In this document: positions 25,267 to 33,061 of the stretch, piece by piece
How positions within the stretch are numbered: the stretch's first letter is position 1
How the letters are laid out: each line of letters begins with the position of its first letter
Source of the DNA: Terriglobia bacterium
Lineage (GTDB): Bacteria > Acidobacteriota > Terriglobia > JAIQFV01
Direction of reading: 5' to 3'
DNA length: 57,967 nt
Assembly (NCBI GenBank): GCA_028716525.1
Contig: JAQUPQ010000024.1
Location: forward strand, 1-57,967
Position numbers and translations under genes: made by a program
The notes under the pieces: generated by a model
Databases searched by the model: none
Told to the model about the DNA's origin: nothing
The model's input: only the letters and a program-made list of their open reading frames with translations

Positions 25267-26118
25267 TCAACCTTTGAACATGTTACTGACGATGAACCAC
25301 ACGTTTTCCTTGCGCTCGCGCAGGCGACGATAGAAATAGGGTGCCCAATGTGTGCCGAAGGGAACATAAACGCGCATGCGGTGTCCGCCTCGAACCAAGG
25401 CCTTCTGCGTCCCCGGCCGAATTCCATAAAGCATTTGAAATTCGAATTGATCGTTTCTTATGCCATGGGCAGCGACGAAATCCCGAGTCCAGTGAATGAG
25501 CTGGTCATCATGGGTGGCGATCCCGGGGTAAACGCCTTTCAGGAATAATTTCTCGGCGAGCCTTTTGTAGTTCGTTCGGATATCGCGCATTTTTTGAATC
25601 GCCGCGCTCGGCGGTTCCTTGTAAGCTCCCTTACACAAACGGACGCGCGCCCCTACGGCATTGAGGGCATCAATATCGTCAGAGCTGCGATGCAGGTAGG
25701 CTTGAATGACGGCGCCCACCACGCCGGGATACTTTGCATGCAGCCGGAAGAATACCTTCAAGGTCCGCTCCGTATAGGCCGACCCCTCCATATCGATTCG
25801 CACATAATTGTTTAGGCTTCGGGCGCTCTCGCAGATTCGGCACATGTTCTCAAAACAAAGATCATCGCCAATGTCGAGGCCCGTCATGGTCAGTTTGACC
25901 GAGATATTCGAATCGATCTCCGCTCGATGGATCTGTTGAAGGAGGTTCAGATAGCCTTCCACGGCCCGTCCGGCGGTCACCTTGTCGTGCACGTTTTCAC
26001 CCAGGATATCCAGCGAGGCCGTCAGCCCCTGGCTATTGAGTTTTTGGACGGCCGTCATGGCCTGCTCTACTTGTTCCCCGGCAACAAATCGACTGGCAAA
26101 TCGAAATAAAAAACTCAT
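25267..26118 (-). CDS. Proline dehydrogenase (monofunctional)
   Basis: FAD-linked dehydrogenase oxidising L-proline to pyrroline-5-carboxylate, the first step of proline catabolism. The 283-residue TIM-barrel shows NISVKLTMTGLDIGDDL, VRIDMEGSAYTERTL, VIQAYLHRSSDDI, RLCKGAYKEPPSAA, FEFQMLYGIRP and the C-terminal YFYRRLRERKENVWF, in which the YRRLxER motif contacts the substrate carboxylate. Small stand-alone form, as in Deinococcus or Bacillus, not the PutA fusion. No P5C dehydrogenase gene is adjacent. An AAGGA site lies six bases before the ATG, and a strong promoter at 26272-26300 leaves a long leader. Confidence 0.95.
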   Translation of the reverse strand: MSFLFRFASRFVAGEQVEQAMTAVQKLNSQGLTASLDILGENVHDKVTAGRAVEGYLNLLQQIHRAEIDSNISVKLTMTGLDIGDDLCFENMCRICESARSLNNYVRIDMEGSAYTERTLKVFFRLHAKYPGVVGAVIQAYLHRSSDDIDALNAVGARVRLCKGAYKEPPSAAIQKMRDIRTNYKRLAEKLFLKGVYPGIATHDDQLIHWTRDFVAAHGIRNDQFEFQMLYGIRPGTQKALVRGGHRMRVYVPFGTHWAPYFYRRLRERKENVWFIVSNMFKG

Positions 26119-26271
26119 GGCAATCCTTCAAGGAGGGATAAATGAATTTGAGTGGTTCTATTCGTTGGAGACTTCAAAGGAAAACACTTGAAATGAATTT
26201 AAGGAGTGCTGCAGCGACTTCGGAAATCCCACACCCACTGAAATCGCAATTCCCCGCTTTAATCAAACGGC

Positions 26272-26300
26272 ATTATAAACGTTCGTTGTGAGACATTCAA
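26272..26300 (-). promoter_or_regulatory. Sigma-70 promoter for proline dehydrogenase
   Basis: Minus strand: TTGAAT (26300-26295), 17-bp spacer, TATAAT (26277-26272), a perfect -10. Predicted transcription start near 26265, giving an untranslated leader of about 147 nt before the ATG at 26118. The sequence AAATTCATTT occurs twice in this leader. Confidence 0.7.
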
Positions 26301-26347
26301 CTACCAGAAGACCACTCTCCCATTCCGACAAACGCGGCAATTCCTCA

Positions 26348-26376
26348 TTGACAGCCCCACGGAGTCTACCTAGAAT
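26348..26376 (+). promoter_or_regulatory. Sigma-70 promoter for the Ser/Thr kinase
   Basis: TTGACA (26348-26353), 17-bp spacer, TAGAAT (26371-26376). The -35 is a perfect consensus and the -10 matches 5 of 6. The predicted start is near 26383, 84 bp ahead of the GTG at 26467. It lies about 50 bp from the divergent proline dehydrogenase promoter. Confidence 0.75.
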
Positions 26377-26466
26377 GCCCAAGTTAACTTGAAAAGCGAA
26401 GGGCTTTACGGATCGGCGAGGATGTGTGCAATTCGAGGATGCCGTTTTATCTGAGGGGACTCCACT

Positions 26467-28317
26467 GTGATCGGACGTGTCATTGAGGGATTCCAAGTTA
26501 CCGAAAAACTGGGCGAAGGGGGCATGGGAGTGGTGTATCGGGCCGTCGATACCACACTCGGCCGCGTCGTTGCTCTGAAAGCCTTGCACAGTGAGTTGAC
26601 CAAGGACCCCCAGCTTACCGAACGTTTCCTGTCCGAGGCCAGAACCCAGGCCCAATTGAATCACCCCAATTTAGCCACCCTGTATCGACTATTCCAATTT
26701 GAAAATAATTATTTCATGGTCATGGAGTTTGTGGAGGGCGAAACGGTTGCCCAGAAGATCCGGAAAGACGGGCCCATCCCTCAAGAACAGGCCGTGGTTT
26801 TATTCAAACAAGCGTTGGCGGGCCTGGCGCATGCGCATCATGTCGGCATCATCCATCGCGACATCAAACCTTCCAACTTGATGGTCAACCGCCAAAACAT
26901 CGTCAAGGTGATGGACTTCGGAATCGCCAAAGTCCTCGGCGGTCGTGGCTTGACGGCGACCGGAGTGCGGCTCGGGACACTTTATTACATGGCTCCCGAA
27001 CAAATTAAGAATCAACCGTTGGACATTCGGACCGACATATACTCACTCGGAATCACCCTTTATGAAATGTTGACTGCTCGGGTTCCCTTCGACAGCAACA
27101 GTGATTACGACCTGATGCAATTGCACATTCAGCAAATCCCTCCGCCTCCACGGGGCTTTTTCCCCTATTTGAATCAGGGCATCGAGGCGGCTATTCTGCA
27201 AGCCCTCGAAAAGGATCCCGGCAAGCGATTTCAAACGGTGGAGGCATTTTCAAACGCGCTGGATGTGTCGATGCAATTTCAGCCGACCGTATCCTATCAA
27301 ACACCGCCTCTGGGCGTTGTGAACCCCGCTTCAGGAAGTTCGACCGGGTCGGGCCCCACTGCGATTACTCCTGGAATGACTCCCGCGTCAGGTATGGCTC
27401 CCACTGTCGCGACGCCTCTTCCTCTGCAGGCCACACCACCTTCGGGGGCAGCTATTCCGATAAACACTCCCATTTCGGGTTTTCAGACGCCCACCCCCAT
27501 TCCCACCGGACAACCGCCTCCTGATTGGGCGCCGAGTCCGGCGGTTAAGAAGTCCAGTTTGGGACCCGTGGCCTGGGTTGTATCCGCCATCGTTCTTTTG
27601 GCTTTTTTGGGAATTTTTTTGGTCTACCGACAGGTAGCGAAAGCACGGCAAGCGCTCAATGTAATGGCCAGCCAGACACCAGTGGAGCAGCCCACACCCG
27701 GCTTACCGGCGCCGGCATCGCAAACATCCCAAGGGACGGCCGCGCCCGAGCTGACTACCGCTTCCGTGACTGAGCAGAATGAAAAGAAGGGCACCAAAGA
27801 TTCGAAAAAAGGGCAGGATACCTCGGTCAAGAATGCCAGGAAAGGCAGCCGTGCCCCTGTTGAGGCTGCCACCCAGGCCATGGTGCAGCAGCAGATTGAA
27901 CTGGAACGCCAGCGGTTGGCTCAACAAGCCGCAAGACAACAGGGCAAAATTCCCGCGGCTCCCGTAACCTCGCCGCCATCGGTGCCTTCAGCCGCCGCAG
28001 AGACAACGTATCGCTGGCGGGTCCAACATAACCACGGTGGGATGAGTGCTGGAGCTGATTGTATTGGAACATTGGTCGCCAGCAAATCGAGGGTCAGTTA
28101 TTTCCCGGAAAAAGGGAGCGACACGTTTGATGTTCCGGCCGGCCAGGTTAAGGAAGTCAAGAAGAACGGCGGATTTTGGTCAGGTCAGAGTTTTCATATT
28201 AAGTTGGCCAATGGCGAAAATTTCAATTTTGTGCGCCTTGGGCCCAATAACCGACCTGTTTCGCCCATGGAAATTGTGATCCAAATGCGGGCCCTGTTGA
28301 AATCGGCCACTCCATGA
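26467..28317 (+). CDS. Membrane Ser/Thr protein kinase with C-terminal PH-like domain
   Basis: Hanks-type kinase of 616 residues. The cytoplasmic kinase domain (about 1-265) has the P-loop LGEGGMGVVYRAVD, the ATP lysine in VALKAL (K38), the catalytic HRDIKPSN (D132), DFGIAK, and a TATGVRLGTLYYMAPEQ activation segment. A Pro/Thr/Ala-rich linker follows, then one membrane segment (about 365-385, WVVSAIVLLAFLGIFLVY), a Lys/Gln-rich coil, and a roughly 100-residue C-terminal domain (YRWRVQHNHGG to the end) resembling a PH or GRAM-like beta sandwich, placed outside the membrane by topology. GTG start. A PP2C phosphatase gene follows, the usual antagonist. Confidence 0.93.
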   Translation: MIGRVIEGFQVTEKLGEGGMGVVYRAVDTTLGRVVALKALHSELTKDPQLTERFLSEARTQAQLNHPNLATLYRLFQFENNYFMVMEFVEGETVAQKIRKDGPIPQEQAVVLFKQALAGLAHAHHVGIIHRDIKPSNLMVNRQNIVKVMDFGIAKVLGGRGLTATGVRLGTLYYMAPEQIKNQPLDIRTDIYSLGITLYEMLTARVPFDSNSDYDLMQLHIQQIPPPPRGFFPYLNQGIEAAILQALEKDPGKRFQTVEAFSNALDVSMQFQPTVSYQTPPLGVVNPASGSSTGSGPTAITPGMTPASGMAPTVATPLPLQATPPSGAAIPINTPISGFQTPTPIPTGQPPPDWAPSPAVKKSSLGPVAWVVSAIVLLAFLGIFLVYRQVAKARQALNVMASQTPVEQPTPGLPAPASQTSQGTAAPELTTASVTEQNEKKGTKDSKKGQDTSVKNARKGSRAPVEAATQAMVQQQIELERQRLAQQAARQQGKIPAAPVTSPPSVPSAAAETTYRWRVQHNHGGMSAGADCIGTLVASKSRVSYFPEKGSDTFDVPAGQVKEVKKNGGFWSGQSFHIKLANGENFNFVRLGPNNRPVSPMEIVIQMRALLKSATP

Positions 28318-28375
28318 AGGATCTTTGTTCGGGCCGAGCTAATTTGAACTCCGAATGCCGCTCATCAAGAACATC

Positions 28376-29122
28376 ATGAAGATTCAAGTCGCCCAACTCT
28401 CTCACATCGGCATGCACCGCAGCGAGAATCAGGATTCACTGGCATTTGTCAGCCCCCAGGAGAAACCCGTGCTGGATTCCCGCGGGTGCTTGCTGGTTGT
28501 GGCGGATGGGATGGGTGGAGCAGCCGGGGGCCGTATGGCCAGTCAATTGGCCGTGACGGCCATCTCCGAGATTTACTTTCAGGAGAATCACGAACCCCTC
28601 GAAAGCCTCAAGTCGGCGATCGAACAGGCCAATTCCCGAATCTTCGAACGGGCCCAATCGGAAACCAACCTCAACGGTATGGGAACAACCGTAACCGCGG
28701 TTATCTTTGTGGACGGACGATACGTTTCCGGACACGTGGGAGATACCCGCCTTTACCGCTTGCGGTCCGCGAACCTGCAACGATTGACCAGCGATCATTC
28801 CATGGTGGCTCAAATGGTTCGCGACGGCATCTTGAGCGAAAAAGAAGCGCGCCGCCATCCTCAAAGAAATATCCTGCTTCGGTCCGTGGGCATCCATCCC
28901 AACATCACCATGGATTTGCAGTCGGATCAAATTCAGGCGGGCGATCTCTACCTGCTGTGTACAGATGGTCTGCACGGTTTGGTCGAAGATGAGGAGATCG
29001 CTTCCGTTCTGTCCCACGGATCGCCTGATGAGGCCTGCACCGCGTTGGTTGATCTCGCCAACTCCCGCGGCGGTTACGATAACATCTCCGTTTTAGTCGC
29101 GAAAATTCAAGAGGACGTTTAA
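28376..29122 (+). CDS. PP2C-family Ser/Thr protein phosphatase
   Basis: Metal-dependent phosphatase that removes phosphate from Ser/Thr residues, the probable partner of the kinase encoded 58 bp upstream. Motifs in order: HIGMHRSENQDS (metal Asp), VVADGMGGAAGG, GTTVTAVIFVDGRYVSGHVGDTRLYRL, DHSMVAQMVRDG, YLLCTDGLHGLVEDEEI and SRGGYDNISVLVAKI. About 248 residues, no membrane segment, so cytoplasmic. I start at the ATG giving MKIQVAQLSHIG, as is common in the family; an in-frame ATG at 28355 would add seven residues. Its stop codon overlaps that of maf, which runs the other way. Confidence 0.94.
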   Translation: MKIQVAQLSHIGMHRSENQDSLAFVSPQEKPVLDSRGCLLVVADGMGGAAGGRMASQLAVTAISEIYFQENHEPLESLKSAIEQANSRIFERAQSETNLNGMGTTVTAVIFVDGRYVSGHVGDTRLYRLRSANLQRLTSDHSMVAQMVRDGILSEKEARRHPQRNILLRSVGIHPNITMDLQSDQIQAGDLYLLCTDGLHGLVEDEEIASVLSHGSPDEACTALVDLANSRGGYDNISVLVAKIQEDV

Positions 29123-29799
29123 GAAGTCCGGCGTACTCTGGCTTTTCCGCGGTTACCTCGGCGTGACAGATAAGATTTTCTCAGACCCGCCAGTTGCTCT
29201 AATTCCTTTCGAAGACTTTCAATCGGCAGTCCCATCACGTTAAAGAATGAACCCTTGATCGCTTCGACGAAGTCTCCTGCTGCACCCTGGATGGCGTAGG
29301 CTCCAGCTTTATCGAATGGTGCCGAGGTCGAAACATAATGGTCAATTTCTTTATTCAGAAGTCGACGGAACTTGACAAACGTCGTCACACTCCACTTCTT
29401 GCGGATTTTCAGAAGGGGGTCGATCAGAGCGACGCCCGTGATAACGCGATGCCACTTCCCTGCCAATTGGTGCAACATGGCTCGAGCCGAAGCTGGTGAA
29501 GTCGGCTTTCCAAACACCTTCCCGTCGAGGCATACCACGGTATCGGCAGCGACGATCACCTCACTTGTTTGAATGCTGCGCTCCACGGCCTGCGCTTTAA
29601 CGGCGGCCAAACGCGCGGCATAGGCCGTACGTCGTTCTCTTTTTCGAGGTTGTTTTTCGGGCACTCGGCTGGCTACACACCGAAATCGCACTTCTGCCGT
29701 GCGCAGAATTTGCTTCCGACGGGGCGAACCCGAGGCCAGGACCAGGCCGTATGGCCAGGAGATTTTGCGAATGTACCGGGGAAACTTGAAATTCTTCAT
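29119..29799 (-). CDS. maf: Maf-family nucleoside triphosphate pyrophosphatase
   Basis: Maf enzymes hydrolyse non-canonical or selected NTPs (dTTP/UTP type) to monophosphates, a house-cleaning and cell-division-linked function. The 226-residue product has LVLASGSPRRKQIL, EVIVAADTVVCLDGKVFGKP (catalytic Asp), MLHQLAGKWHRVITGVAL and FDKAGAYAIQGAAGDFVEAI ending GLPIESL. The frame is open for 73 codons further upstream, but homology starts at MKNFKFP; a TACAAT-like -10 at 29820-29825 fits this start. The basic C-terminal tail (RRGNRGKARVRR) is unusual. It converges on the PP2C gene with a 4-bp overlap of stops. Confidence 0.92.
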   Translation of the reverse strand: MKNFKFPRYIRKISWPYGLVLASGSPRRKQILRTAEVRFRCVASRVPEKQPRKRERRTAYAARLAAVKAQAVERSIQTSEVIVAADTVVCLDGKVFGKPTSPASARAMLHQLAGKWHRVITGVALIDPLLKIRKKWSVTTFVKFRRLLNKEIDHYVSTSAPFDKAGAYAIQGAAGDFVEAIKGSFFNVMGLPIESLRKELEQLAGLRKSYLSRRGNRGKARVRRTS

Positions 29800-29935
29800 C
29801 GGGATGTTGATCGCGGAGCATTGTATCGAAAGGTCAATTCGATTTCCACCATCGAGGGCGGGCTTCTGGTCAGCGCGGATGCCCCCCTCACTTTTCACTT
29901 GAAAAAACTGGAAATGGGCGTAAGAAAGAGCGGTC

Positions 29936-29963
29936 TTGCAATTTCTCTCCTCGGCGGTAAAAT
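29936..29963 (+). promoter_or_regulatory. Possible sigma-70 promoter for the DUF721 gene
   Basis: TTGCAA (29936-29941), 16-bp spacer, TAAAAT (29958-29963), about 33 bp before the ATG at 29996. The -10 matches 5 of 6, the -35 4 of 6. Confidence 0.45.
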
Positions 29964-29995
29964 CGCGTTTCAACTTTAAAGAATTGGACTTGGAT

Positions 29996-30325
29996 ATGAA
30001 ACATATCAGCCATTCCATGCCTCAACTTCTGCGCCGCTGGAAGCAGTCCCCGACCCTGGCAATCAACGTCTGGCAAAATCTATGGATGTCGAACGTGGGC
30101 GACTCCACAGCTCGGCATTCCAAGGTATTGAGGTGCGAATTCCGAAGACTGGTGGTGGCTGTAGACAGTCCGGTGTGGATGAAGGAACTTGAGCGCCTTA
30201 AACCCGACCTTATTTTGACTTTCAATCGAATCTGTGGCCGAAAGACTTTGACTGATTTGGAATTCGTCCGGGTGGATTATCTTTCGAATGATGGCGGCGC
30301 GAAACGCACGTCGGACCCACTCTGA
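29996..30325 (+). CDS. DUF721 (DciA-like) protein
   Basis: Small basic protein of 109 residues with the DUF721 signature: WQNLWMSNVGDSTARHSKVL, then FRRLVVAVDSPVWMKELERL, and a C-terminal EFVRVDYL strand. DciA members load or assist the replicative helicase DnaB in bacteria lacking DnaC; many DUF721 proteins share only the KH-like core, as this one does. It has no zinc ribbon. The frame is open upstream to 29936, but family similarity begins near MKHISHSM. Divergent from maf, 146 bp ahead of gatC. Confidence 0.75.
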   Translation: MKHISHSMPQLLRRWKQSPTLAINVWQNLWMSNVGDSTARHSKVLRCEFRRLVVAVDSPVWMKELERLKPDLILTFNRICGRKTLTDLEFVRVDYLSNDGGAKRTSDPL

Positions 30326-30471
30326 ATTCCTCCACCCTTCCTCACCGCTCCGGCCGCCCCGTTTTTCAGAACCCTCATCGCATCCTTCCTTCGGTCCTGT
30401 TATCGCTATTGCATTTCAGAAATGCTAATGGTAGTTTTCTGCGTTCGCCAAATTCTCCGAGTGGTGACCCT

Positions 30472-30783
30472 ATGAGCATTTCAGTAGAGGAGGTTCGTTA
30501 TGTTGCGCGGTTGGCTCACCTGGACTTGTCGGCGGCTGAGGTTCAGGAATTCGCATTGCAACTGAGTGACATCTTGCAACACATGGAAGCCATGAAGGAC
30601 GTCGCTACCGACGATGTTGAGCCCATTATGCAGGTTCTCGATCCGGCCGTGGGCGGCGCTCTGACAACGCCGCTGCGCGATGACGCCGTCCAAGTGTCCT
30701 TTGGGACACGTCTGGCCATCAGCAATGCCCCGGATCCTTGTGACCCCTATTTCAGGGTTCCGAAAGTAATCGCCGAACGCTAA
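30472..30783 (+). CDS. gatC: Aspartyl/glutamyl-tRNA amidotransferase subunit C
   Basis: GatC stabilises the GatCAB complex that converts mischarged Glu-tRNA(Gln) or Asp-tRNA(Asn) to the correct aminoacyl-tRNA. The 103-residue product starts MSISVEEVRYVARLAHLDLS and shows LQLSDILQHMEAMKDVATDDVEPIM, PLRDD and YFRVPKVI at the end. An upstream in-frame start at 30409 is not supported by homology. It is 28 bp upstream of gatA; gatB is not in the window, as is common when GatB is encoded elsewhere. Confidence 0.95.
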   Translation: MSISVEEVRYVARLAHLDLSAAEVQEFALQLSDILQHMEAMKDVATDDVEPIMQVLDPAVGGALTTPLRDDAVQVSFGTRLAISNAPDPCDPYFRVPKVIAER

Positions 30784-30811
30784 ATTACAGATATTCTTGC
30801 GAAATCCCAGA

Positions 30812-32254
30812 ATGGATATTTCCACATTTTCAATCGAAGAGCTGCGGTCACTAATGACCCGGGGCCAGATTTCCGCGCGTGAGATTTGCCAAGCCACCTT
30901 TGATTACATCGAACAAACCGATTCCAAATTTCACGCCTTCCTCAGTCTCAATCGCGAACGTGCCGAGCAACAGGCCGAACGCATCGACAAGACTTCTCTC
31001 GCCGAACGCCCTCCTCTCGCCGGAATTCCAGTGGCGTTGAAAGACAACATGGTGCTGGCGGGAAGGCCGACCACCTGCGGGTCAAAAATTCTCGAAAACT
31101 ATGTGGCCCATTACGATGCCACGGTCACTGAGCGGCTGGAAGCGGCCGGCGCCCTCCTCATCGGCAAAACGAATCTGGATGAATTTGCCATGGGAAGCTC
31201 GACTGAAAATTCCGCCTTCTTCCCGACCCTCAATCCCCACGACACGCAACGCGTTCCGGGCGGGTCCAGTGGAGGTTCCGCTGTCGCGGTGGCATCCGGG
31301 ATGGTGGTTGGAGCCTTGGGTAGCGATACCGGCGGGTCCATTCGGCAACCGGCAGCCATGACGGGCACAGTGGGATTGAAACCCACTTACGGGCGCGTCT
31401 CCAGGTTTGGACTCGTGGCTTTTGCTTCCTCCCTCGACCAGATAGGACCGTTCGGCCGCTCGGTGCGCGATGTTGCGGAAATTCTGGGAGCGATTGCCGG
31501 CCACGATCCGCATGATTCCACATCGGCGGCACTACCTGTGCCGTCGTACACAAAGCTTTTGGAAGACAGCGTCAAAGGAAAAAAAATCGGAGTTCCCTGG
31601 GATTTATTTGGCGAGGGCTTGGAACCTGCGGTCAAGACGAATGTTACACGCGGCATTGAGTTGTTGAAATCTTTGGGATGTTTGATTGAGGACGTAAAAC
31701 TTCCGCACTCCCAATACGCCATTGATGTCTACTACATTATCGCGCCGGCGGAGGCCAGCGCCAATCTGGCGCGTTTTGATGGCGTGCGCTACGGCTTCCG
31801 AAAGGCCCAGGCTGCTTCTCTGACCGAGATGTACACACAGACGCGGGAAACCGGCTTTGGTCCTGAAGTGAAGCGCCGTATCATGTTGGGAACTTACGCC
31901 CTCAGCTCCGGATATTATGACGCCTATTACGCGAAAGCGCAGAAGGTGCGATCCCTGATTATTGAGGATTTTAAGAAAGCCTTTGAGCGTCTCGACGTCA
32001 TCATCTGTCCGACCTCACCTACGGTGGCCTTTAAGTTGGGCGAAAAAACCGATAATCCATTGGCCATGTATCTCAGTGACGTTTTTACGATCACGGCCAA
32101 TTTGGCAGGGATTCCCGGAATATCACTTCCCTGCGGCCAAGATGCGCGCCATCTTCCTGTCGGCTTGCAAATGTTGGCCAAACCCTTCGATGAAGCCACA
32201 CTTCTGCAGTTATCTTACGCATTTGAGAAGGCCGGGGGATTTCATCTCGGCTGA
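30812..32254 (+). CDS. gatA: Aspartyl/glutamyl-tRNA amidotransferase subunit A
   Basis: GatA is the amidase that frees ammonia from glutamine (or uses it directly) for the GatB transamidation. The Ser-cisSer-Lys triad is visible: Lys in VALKDNM, cis-Ser in PGGSSGGSAVAVASG, nucleophile in GSDTGGSIRQPA. Further features are YGRVSRFGLVAFASSLDQIGP and the C-terminal AGIPGISLPCG. About 480 residues, full length. ATG 30812 is chosen over an upstream TTG at 30797 because the family begins at MDISTFSIEEL. A large hairpin at 32308-32362 follows the stop. Confidence 0.96.
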   Translation: MDISTFSIEELRSLMTRGQISAREICQATFDYIEQTDSKFHAFLSLNRERAEQQAERIDKTSLAERPPLAGIPVALKDNMVLAGRPTTCGSKILENYVAHYDATVTERLEAAGALLIGKTNLDEFAMGSSTENSAFFPTLNPHDTQRVPGGSSGGSAVAVASGMVVGALGSDTGGSIRQPAAMTGTVGLKPTYGRVSRFGLVAFASSLDQIGPFGRSVRDVAEILGAIAGHDPHDSTSAALPVPSYTKLLEDSVKGKKIGVPWDLFGEGLEPAVKTNVTRGIELLKSLGCLIEDVKLPHSQYAIDVYYIIAPAEASANLARFDGVRYGFRKAQAASLTEMYTQTRETGFGPEVKRRIMLGTYALSSGYYDAYYAKAQKVRSLIIEDFKKAFERLDVIICPTSPTVAFKLGEKTDNPLAMYLSDVFTITANLAGIPGISLPCGQDARHLPVGLQMLAKPFDEATLLQLSYAFEKAGGFHLG

Positions 32255-32307
32255 AACTCTCAGAGTCCTGCCCGAGCCCTCCTCTCGGAAAAAGCACTCG
32301 CAAAATA

Positions 32308-32362
32308 AAACCCTCAAAGAGCGCCGCCGCTCCACCGCGTGGAGACCGCTCTCTGAGGGTTT
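32308..32362. terminator. Long nested hairpin after gatA, probable bidirectional terminator
   Basis: AAACCCTC (32308-32315) continues to 32323 and pairs with 32347-32362: 16 positions with one mismatch. Inside the loop a second perfect hairpin forms (CTCCAC, CGC, GTGGAG; 32330-32344). On the minus strand it is followed by TTTTATTTT, a proper terminator tail; on the plus strand the tail is weaker (TTTGG). It ends the gatCA transcript and could also stop transcripts arriving from pdxJ. Confidence 0.65.
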
Positions 32363-32853
32363 GGTAAGCTGTTTGGATTGGTTCAAGGAATTTGCGAGAT
32401 GCTCTATTTCATCTCATTTCATTCCTCGCCAAGGCAGCACTCTCATTTCCGGCGCCTTGATGTTGCGATCAAGCCGTCCGTTCATGAGCCTGTGACTGAA
32501 CTAAGCTGCTGATGGTAGACGAATCAACCCAAAACACGTGGACCCCTGTCGACCAAGTCGCTCAAAGTCTTGGAGGACGGGAGGTGTCCGTTGCATTGAT
32601 CTCAATTGAGATCGCTGCAGTTTCAGGTCTTCGTCTAAACCGCAGTCACCTCACATTGGTCATTGTTGATACTACATAAGTCTTCTAACAACATGGACCA
32701 CCCCCTTTCCTGTGTAAGGCCACAATACAAAATGACAAAACCGCAAGTCAAGGAAAAATCCAAGGGGTGGTGGAGGGGCCAGCCATGAATACCATGGAAC
32801 GCGTAGAACGCTGGGTACCCCCTAAGCGGGACACAGACTATGGATTTGTGTGT
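32363..32853. other. Non-coding stretch between gatA and pdxJ
   Basis: About 490 bp with no convincing gene on either strand; the longest open frames are low-complexity and lack ribosome-binding sites or family features. There is no tRNA. Together with the adjacent hairpin repeats this is the largest non-coding block in the window. Confidence 0.6.
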
Positions 32854-32918
32854 GCCGGGGTGGCGCAGCCGAAGGCTGCGGCTGGTGTACGCCAGGGTAG
32901 CGCAGCCGAAGGCTGCGG
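32854..32918. repeat. REP-like palindromic direct repeat, two copies
   Basis: A 28-nt unit occurs twice with two mismatches (32854-32881 and 32891-32918, period 37). Each holds the perfect hairpin CGCAGCC-GAA-GGCTGCG (32864-32880 and 32901-32917). A short intergenic hairpin unit in tandem is typical of REP elements, which are moved or maintained by TnpA-REP (RAYT) proteins; no such gene is in the window. Confidence 0.75.
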
Positions 32919-32984
32919 ATCGTCGGCGCAGTCGCAAGGAATCTAGCTAACCGCGGAATTTTTCCATCCCGCAGGAGAGTGCCG

Positions 32985-33006
32985 CGCCCCCGCCGCGGCG
33001 GGCGCG
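32985..33006. repeat. GC-rich palindrome downstream of pdxJ
   Basis: CCCGCCGCGGCGGG (32989-33002) is a perfect 14-bp palindrome; three further base pairs extend it after one C-C mismatch. It lies 56 bp beyond the pdxJ stop. It lacks a T tract, so it is unlikely to be a simple intrinsic terminator; it may be part of the same intergenic repeat family. Confidence 0.6.
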
Positions 33007-33061
33007 GGCGGGCTACCAACTCATTCTGGAGGTTGCCGCTGGAGCGCAGCGCCAAACGGGT

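Noticed and set aside
29800-30018. 73-codon upstream extension of maf
   Set aside because: Maf similarity starts at about 29799; the extension would overlap the divergent DUF721 gene start.
32635-33055. Minus-strand open frames of 77 to 100 codons between gatA and pdxJ
   Set aside because: They run through the REP-like hairpins and the GC palindrome, show repetitive low-complexity translations and have no ribosome-binding site or family feature.
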